A DNA stretch of 64,000 bases from Deuterostichococcus epilithicus (taxonomy: Eukaryota > Chlorophyta > Trebouxiophyceae > Prasiolales > Stichococcaceae), in contig JAVTLE010000016.1 in the NCBI GenBank assembly GCA_033439295.1, positions 186,001 to 250,000 on the forward strand, read 5' to 3'. A model generated the notes under the pieces. The model searched no databases. It was not told the origin of the DNA and saw only the letters and a program-made list of their open reading frames with translations. The translations under genes were made by a program, and so were the position numbers. Below are positions 58,467 through 64,000 of this stretch, piece by piece (position 1 is the stretch's first letter; every line of letters starts with the position of its first letter).

Positions 58467-61400
58467 ATGTCGAGCAAGCAGCCAAAAAACGGAAGAAAGG
58501 CTGCGACGCGTCACAGTCCGAGCTTGTGGGGGCCGGCATTGCTGGTCCTCTACTATGCAGTAGTGGTGCGCACGAAGCCGTGCAACTTGCATGCATGCAT
58601 GCATGCATGCATGTGTGTAGCACAGGTTATATCTCGAGGATGCTTGTGTTGCTTGCATCATGTAGAGCGTCCGACATCTCGCCCTGCGCAGGTGGCCTTG
58701 TCCTGGCGCAGCGTCTGGTGGGTGCCCACACCGCAGCCCGCCGATGCGCCTGCTACGTTGTTCTCAGAGGGGCGTGCCATGCAGCAGACCTCCGCGCTGG
58801 CGGACGACATCGGCGACCGGGCGGTGAGCTCGAACTGGCGTGTTCACTGTGCCTCTCTAGCAGCAGCCTCGGAGCAGGCTTGCTGGGCCGCCATGATCGT
58901 GGCGCCGGCCTCTTGTCTCTCTGCGTAATTGGGCACTCATACTTGAGGACCTGAGACAGAGTCAACGTACCTCACCGCCTCACCAAGTGCGATCACTCTT
59001 CCCACATACGTTTTCATGGGTCAAATGATGGCCTATCTGCATGTGTTCTGCAGGTCACGACGCCCGGCAACAGGGTCGCAGCAGCGCACCTGTACGCTGA
59101 GGGCCTGAAGCTCAAGGAGCTGGCGGCGCAGCACCGTCCTGACCTCGACGTCCAGGTGCCTGTATTTCAAAGGAGTTTTCAACAATCCGATTGACACAAG
59201 CAGTGCCACCTGCAGACCGTGGAGAGCACTCTGGAGAAACCGTGGGTCGGACAGATCCAGACGGCATGCGGGTGCCTGTGCGCTGGTGACGCATGATGGG
59301 CGATGCGAGCATGCATGCGCCAATGGCGAACAGATTCGATGGAGTCCTCGCGCCCTTTTGGACAGCAGAACTTCGACAGCCGCATCTGTGTGTCACGACA
59401 GCCGCATCCGTTTCCTGCCTGTCTGGCATCGCTCCTGATGGTCCACCATCACGGCCACCGCAGGTGGACTGGGAGAGCGCCTCGGGCGCGGTCAACATGG
59501 TGCTCATCCATGAGTACATCACCAACGCATACCGCAACGTCAGCAACGTGGTGGTCGCGATAACGCCGCGGGCGCTGCCGCCCGGCGCCAAGGCCGTGCT
59601 GCTCAATGCGCACTATGACAACACGCTCGGCTCTCCAGGTGAATGCTGCAAGACTTGAGCCGGACTCGTTAGGCCGAAATTATACGCCACCGACGCTGAC
59701 CTGCTGCCGATGGCATTTTGCGCGTCCTCATGGCAGTGCCCCAACAGGCTCTGCATCCTAGGTACATCGTGGCAGCTGTTATGAGCTCAGACGCGCATGT
59801 GGTGCTGTTCCTGCCAAAGGTGCGTCCGACTGCGCCTCCCGTTGCGGCGTGCTGCTGGAGCTGCTGGCCCGCCCTTCGACCTGCATCGCAGAAGCTGGAA
59901 GCGCAAGCTGGACTCCTCCCATGCTGACTGTGACGCTCCCGACGCAGGCGCATCCGACTGCGCCTCCTGTTGCGGCGTGCTGCTGGAGCTGGCCCGCACC
60001 ATCATCTCGGACGCGGCGGTGCCCATCCCCGCGCCGCTGGTGGTGCTGCTGAACGGTGCAGAGGAGACCTTCCTGCAGGCAGGGCGCTGCTCCTTCTGTT
60101 GCTGTCGCACCCTGGTGGACGTCGCCGTCAGTCTCACCGGCTTTGGCGCCAGTGCCGCCGCGTGCGCGGAGCGACTAAAAGATGCAGGGTGCACTCTGGG
60201 GGTGCACTCCGGCGTGCTGCCCTGCTGTGCATGCCAACCCAGGGCTTGCCTGCCTTGCCCTGCAATCCTCACTTTGCAACCCCGCATGCAATGCAACGCA
60301 ATGCACGGCTTCCTCCAAGTAGGCACCGCAGACCGCCGCCTGCATCAGCTTGCATTCCTGACCGTGGGCCGTCTCGCGCACCACTGCAGCGTAAAACCCT
60401 TACAAAACCCTGAATACAGGCGTCGCACGGCTTTGCAAGCAGCTCCAGGTGGGCGCCGCGCATCGGCGCCTTCATCAACCTGGAGTCGACCGGCAGCGGG
60501 GGCCCGGACGTGCTGTTCCAGCACACAGGCCACTGGACAGTGGCCACCTACGCCAAGAGCGCGCTCACGCCCCGCGGCAGCGTCATCGGCCAGGTGGGCA
60601 CAACTGCTTTTAAGTTCACACTGTCACTGGTGCTTGGTTTGGCTGCAGCCTGCACGGCCCCTGTGGTTGTGGCATCGACTCGGCTGCAGCGCCATCCACC
60701 GTGGACGAGCATTCCTGTGGGGCTGCGATGCGGAGAGTTGCTGCAGTCTCGGGCGGCGCCTCGCCTGGCTGCCGGCAGCAGGGCTTCACGCCCGCTCGCA
60801 TCTCGCCAGCCCAAACCCTCTTTTTCCTGCCACACCTGTGACACGAGCCTGCTGCCGGCGGGCAGCGACTGCCAAACCCTCAGCAGGGGCGGAGGCTGGC
60901 AGCAACAATTCATGAAATCATGCAGCTGGGCGCAAAGTGGAGTGTGCAAGTTGCAAAATGCAAAGTGCAAGCCTGTTCTGAAACCCGCAGGACATCTTCG
61001 ACATGGGGCTGCTGCCAGCGGACACCGATTTCCGCATGTTCAGCTACGGGCATCACGGAGCGTGGCCGGGCATCGACATCGCGTTCCTGCTGGACGCGGC
61101 CGCCTACCACACCGACCGCGACGTCACCTCCCGCATCCGGCGCGGCACCCTGCAGGTTTCGACACCTTCCATCGGGGACTGTCACGTCTCATCGTGCGGC
61201 AGCGGCAGCTGCCCATGCTGAGATTGCTCCGCCTCAGTCGGCCGGGCGGTCAGGGGCAGTGTCACCTGACACGCTGCGAGCAGGCGCAGACAGCCGCACA
61301 GAGGAAGCTGCATCGCGAGAGGCTGCATGCTCCGTCCGACCGCCTGTTACCTCCTGCAAGCCTCAGCAGTCGTCCCTCCCCCTCCACCACCGCAGATGGC

Positions 61401-64000
61401 GGGTGACAACCTGCTGCGGGTGGTCCCAGCCTTTGGCGCCGCGCTGGCGGGCGGCGCGGCAGATGGCGCTCGCGGCACAACGCGCGCCTCCGCCTACATG
61501 GACGTCCTCGGGCTTGTCATGGTGCGCTTGCATGCTGGCGGAGGCTCCACAGTGCATGTGGAGGTGTGTGCACTCGTGTTTAACCCTTTGAGCGACTGGA
61601 GAGGATGGGTACCTGAACGGGACGGCGGTGTCGCAAGCTGGTGTGGGGCCCAGCGAGGAGCCTTCGATGCCGCACAGCGCCCTGCTGCTGTCGCCGTCGG
61701 CGGCAGCAGTGTGGGCGGCATGACTCGGTAGCATGCGTGCACTGTCTGTCCGAAACCTTCCGGTGCCATCATTGAAAAAGAATCAAAAGCACCGCGCATC
61801 ATTGCAACCTGTGCGCAACCTGTGCACAACCTGTGCACAACCAGATCACCTGGTCGCCGGCTGTGGCGCGCGTCCTGCACGCGGCGCCGCTGGCGCTCGC
61901 AGTGCTGCTGGCGCCGCGCGGGGGGGCTGCCGCTGCGGTCGCTGGCGGGGCTCGGCGGCCGTGCCGTCGCCGGCGCAGTGCTGGCCGCCCTGGCGCCGGC
62001 GGCCATGGGCGTGCTGCGCGTTGCGCTCTTCGGTAGGGTTTCTGCAGTGCCCTTCGGAAGGTTGTTGACCGCCGATCGTGTGATGCAGAGTGCCTGAGCC
62101 GCTGCCCGTGCTGCATGTCGTGCAGAATATGACGCCTGGCACGTGAGCATGGCATGGTGCATTGCCGTGCCGGGCCTGGTGTCGCCGGAAGGGCAAGTTC
62201 CGCTGCAGAAGCCGCTTCGTGGATGCTGAATCCAGCATCGCTTCTGCTGCGGCAGCGGCACTTGACGCAACCTCTGCTCCGGCTGCAGGCAGCCCCATGG
62301 TGTGGTTCGGCAAGCACCTCGTGGCCTACGCCATCTACGTGCCTGCTGCACTCGCCGGCCTGCTGCTGCCATACGCCGGCATCTTTTCGCGGACGCCGCC
62401 CCCGCTCACAAATGGCGCCAGGGCCGCGGCGCCTCCGCCGGCGCTGGCGCCATTTGTGAGCGGGGGCGGCGTCNGCGAAAAGATGCCNGCGCCGGCGCCG
62501 GCAGCCAAGCTGCTGCCGCGGCAGCGGCTGCCGGCGGCGCTGCTGGGCTGGGCGGCCGGCGGCGGGCGCTGGCGGCGGCGGCGACGCTCGGCGCGGGCCT
62601 CGCCTCTGGCGGCCTCTTCGCCATCTGGGGTGGCATCGCGCTCGCCGCGTCCCTCCTCACTCGCAGGGTATGAGCGTTTGCGTGTTTTTCGTGCAGTTCC
62701 GATCAGTTCCGGTCATGTACTCCAAACATGCAGCCTAAGAGATGTCTGAAGCTTGCAAGCTTGCCTGCACCCCTTCTGATTGGGTTGAACTCTATACCGT
62801 GTTCCCCAACAATACAAGTGGATACTGGCCGCAGCAGCAGCAGCAGCAGCAGCAGTGTTGCAACCAACCGACTGCATTCGTCATTGCTCCACCGTCACCG
62901 CTCATGTTCACTCGAACTCGAGGTGTTCGACCCTGTCGAAAGTGCACGGCATGCAGGTGGCGGTCCAGTGGCAGGCGCCGCTGGTGGCGGCGCTGGCGAC
63001 GCCGGCATCGCTGCTCATGGTGGCTGGCGCCATCAGCTACAACACCCACGTCTTGGACAAGGTATGTTGCTGCAACTGCTGCGGGGCGGCGTCTCCTCGG
63101 TGCTTCAGGACGATCCCTGGAGCCACGACTCGCACGTCCTGCACAAAGCGGTACTGGAAGCTTCCTGCGGGGCGTGCGCCATGGCCTTGCTGGCCTGTAA
63201 TGCATTTAGTGAGCGCAGTGACCAAAAATCGCTCTTTCTGTTGGAAGTCCCAGTTGAACGGCCATTCATTGTCGGCAGAGCCCAGGTTGGAGCAGCGCAT
63301 CCTGCGCGCATTGCTGCAAAGCCACGTGGTGTCCGCGCGCAGGTGACCATGTGCGGCAGCCACCCGCCGCCCGTGGGCCCTTTTGTCGCCGACATCGCCG
63401 CCGGCGCGCTGCAGGGCGTCGGCGTGCTCGCGGCCGTGGGCCCTCTGGCACCCGCCATCGCCGCCGCCTTTGGTAGCCGCTTCAAGGTGCGCGGGCGGGG
63501 CCTGTGCGGCGCAATCGTCTTCCCCCTGATCTTTCCCCTGGGACCCACGGATTCTTGCTGTTGTGAGTGCGCTGTCTCCGTCTGGTCGACTGGAGCAGCG
63601 GTGTCGGGCTGCCTTTCAGGCCGTGCCCGACCCACCCACCAGCAGCGAATGCCACTGGCGCGCTCCTTGCATGCGCCTGCAAGCCTTCGAGTGACGACTG
63701 CAGCAGAGAGGCATGGTGACAGACCGGGGACCTAGCGAACCCTGGTACCCTGTCTCTGGCCGCAGGTGCTGCTGACGAGCCTGCTGCTGGTGTCGGGCTC
63801 CGCCGCCGCCGCCGCCTCGCTGACGCTGCGGCCGTACACCGTTCTGGCACCGAAGAAGATCGTGCTGAACCACCTGCACAGCCACGGGCCCGGCGCCACA
63901 CCCGCAGGCAGCTTCGCAGCATGTGACTCGGTCAACAGCAGCAGCGGCACATGTGCCGCCGCCGTCGGCGGCGGCAATTTCGAAGACGCCGTGATGAGGT
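58467..64000 (+). CDS. ERMP1: ERMP1-type M28 zinc metallopeptidase, ER membrane (partial, 3' end outside window)
   Basis: Family members sit in the ER membrane with a lumenal M28 aminopeptidase-like domain and C-terminal membrane helices. Exon 1 gives a polar N-terminus and a first membrane helix (SLWGPALLVLYYAVV). Later exons read FSEGRAMQQTSALADDIGDR, VTTPGNRVAAAHLYAEGLK, VDWESASGAVNMVLIHEYIT, LLNAHYDNTLGSPGASDCAS with metal-binding His and Asp, VLLNGAEETFLQASHGFASS with the catalytic Glu pair, RIGAFINLESTGSGG, TDFRMFSYGHHGAWPGIDIA, YHTDRDVTSRIRRGTLQ and MAGDNLLRVVPAFG. From about 61860 on, exons encode hydrophobic segments (LALAVLLAP, FGKHLVAYAIYVPAALAGLL, LVAALATPASLLMVAGAISY). The last visible exon has LTLRPYTVLAPKKIVLNHLH, like the family's cytosolic or lumenal tail. 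The intron after ETFLQ starts with GC. A region at 62382-62487 is disturbed (see repeat). Confidence 0.87.
58588..58613 (+). repeat. (TGCA)n microsatellite in intron 1 of the ERMP1-like gene
   Basis: About six tandem TGCA units followed by TGTGTGTAG. It lies just after the exon 1 donor. Confidence 0.85.
59819..59880 (+). repeat. intronic echo of an ERMP1-like exon start
   Basis: CGTCCGACTGCGCCTCCCGT, then TGCGGCGTGCTGCTGGAGCT, then GCTGGCCCGCC repeats the exon at about 59947-60000 (CATCCGACTGCGCCTCCTGT, TGCGGCGTGCTGCTGGAGCT, GGCCCGCACC), which encodes the metal-site segment ASDCASCCGVLLELAR. The copy precedes the exon by about 125 bp and is near-identical, so it is young. Confidence 0.85.
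62382..62487. repeat. near-perfect inverted repeat with undetermined bases
   Basis: The left arm (about 62381-62420, TCTTTTCGCGGACGCCGCCC and CCGCTCACAAATGGCGCCA) is repeated in reverse complement at about 62448-62487. A short GC-rich loop lies between. Undetermined bases at 62474 and 62488 fall in the right arm. It sits inside the ERMP1-like gene between membrane-helix exons. It could be a real hairpin, but an assembly artefact is at least as likely. Confidence 0.75.
62832..62856 (+). repeat. (CAG)8 run
   Basis: A short CAG microsatellite within an intron of the ERMP1-like gene, just upstream of the VAVQWQAPLVAAL exon. Confidence 0.8.

Overview
The window looks like nuclear DNA of a green alga (Chlorophyta, probably a trebouxiophyte such as a Chlorella or Coccomyxa relative). 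It is GC-rich. Every recognised gene is split by many short introns, mostly GT-AG. Gene content mixes plastid and starch functions (glucan water dikinase, a plant-type RimP, a DUF4336 protein with a plastid-like leader), an organelle-targeted plant-type formate dehydrogenase, secreted plant-type GH5 mannanases, a hydroxyproline-rich wall protein and a septin. Septins are known from green algae but not land plants. Exons were joined by hand; where stated, reading phase was followed across every junction.

Layout. 1-902 (-): F-box gene running off the left edge. 1857-4494 (-): plastid RimP-like ribosome maturation factor, seven exons with phase closed throughout. 5286-7510 (+): exosome subunit MTR3/RRP41-like, six exons. 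9480-10946 (-): a very divergent, intron-split histone H4 fold with an acidic/Ala-rich C-terminal extension. 13329-16248 (+): secreted Pro-rich extracellular-matrix-type protein. 17608-18192 (+): weak Gly-rich ORF. 18465-23969 and 25572-30509 (both -): two tandem secreted GH5 endo-mannanases with a shared N-terminal leader motif and Cys-rich tail. 30905-31605 (-): weak hypothetical gene. 31737-43191 (+): alpha-glucan water dikinase. 43884-48318 (-): NAD formate dehydrogenase. 48658-51188 (-): DUF4336 protein. 51880-57792 (-): a septin GTPase whose exons run in phase into a GLEBS motif and FG-nucleoporin repeats. 58467-64000 (+): ERMP1-type M28 metallopeptidase running off the right edge.

Three observations stand out. 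First, the septin exons splice in phase into a Nup98-like GLEBS exon and a long FG-rich tail, with no room for a separate promoter, which suggests a septin-nucleoporin chimera. Second, many introns carry degenerate copies ('echoes') of the exon edge next to them, in at least three genes, as expected if local tandem duplication keeps reshaping introns. Third, the H4-like gene matches canonical H4 at only about half of positions over the fold and continues into a C-terminal extension.

The genes form no operon-like pathway. Starch phosphorylation, mannan hydrolysis and a wall protein lie within 30 kb, but strands and spacing suggest independent units. Not resolved: the F-box and ERMP1 ends outside the window, the last exon of the H4-like gene, parts of the mannanase C-termini, one septin donor, and whether the two weak ORFs are real.
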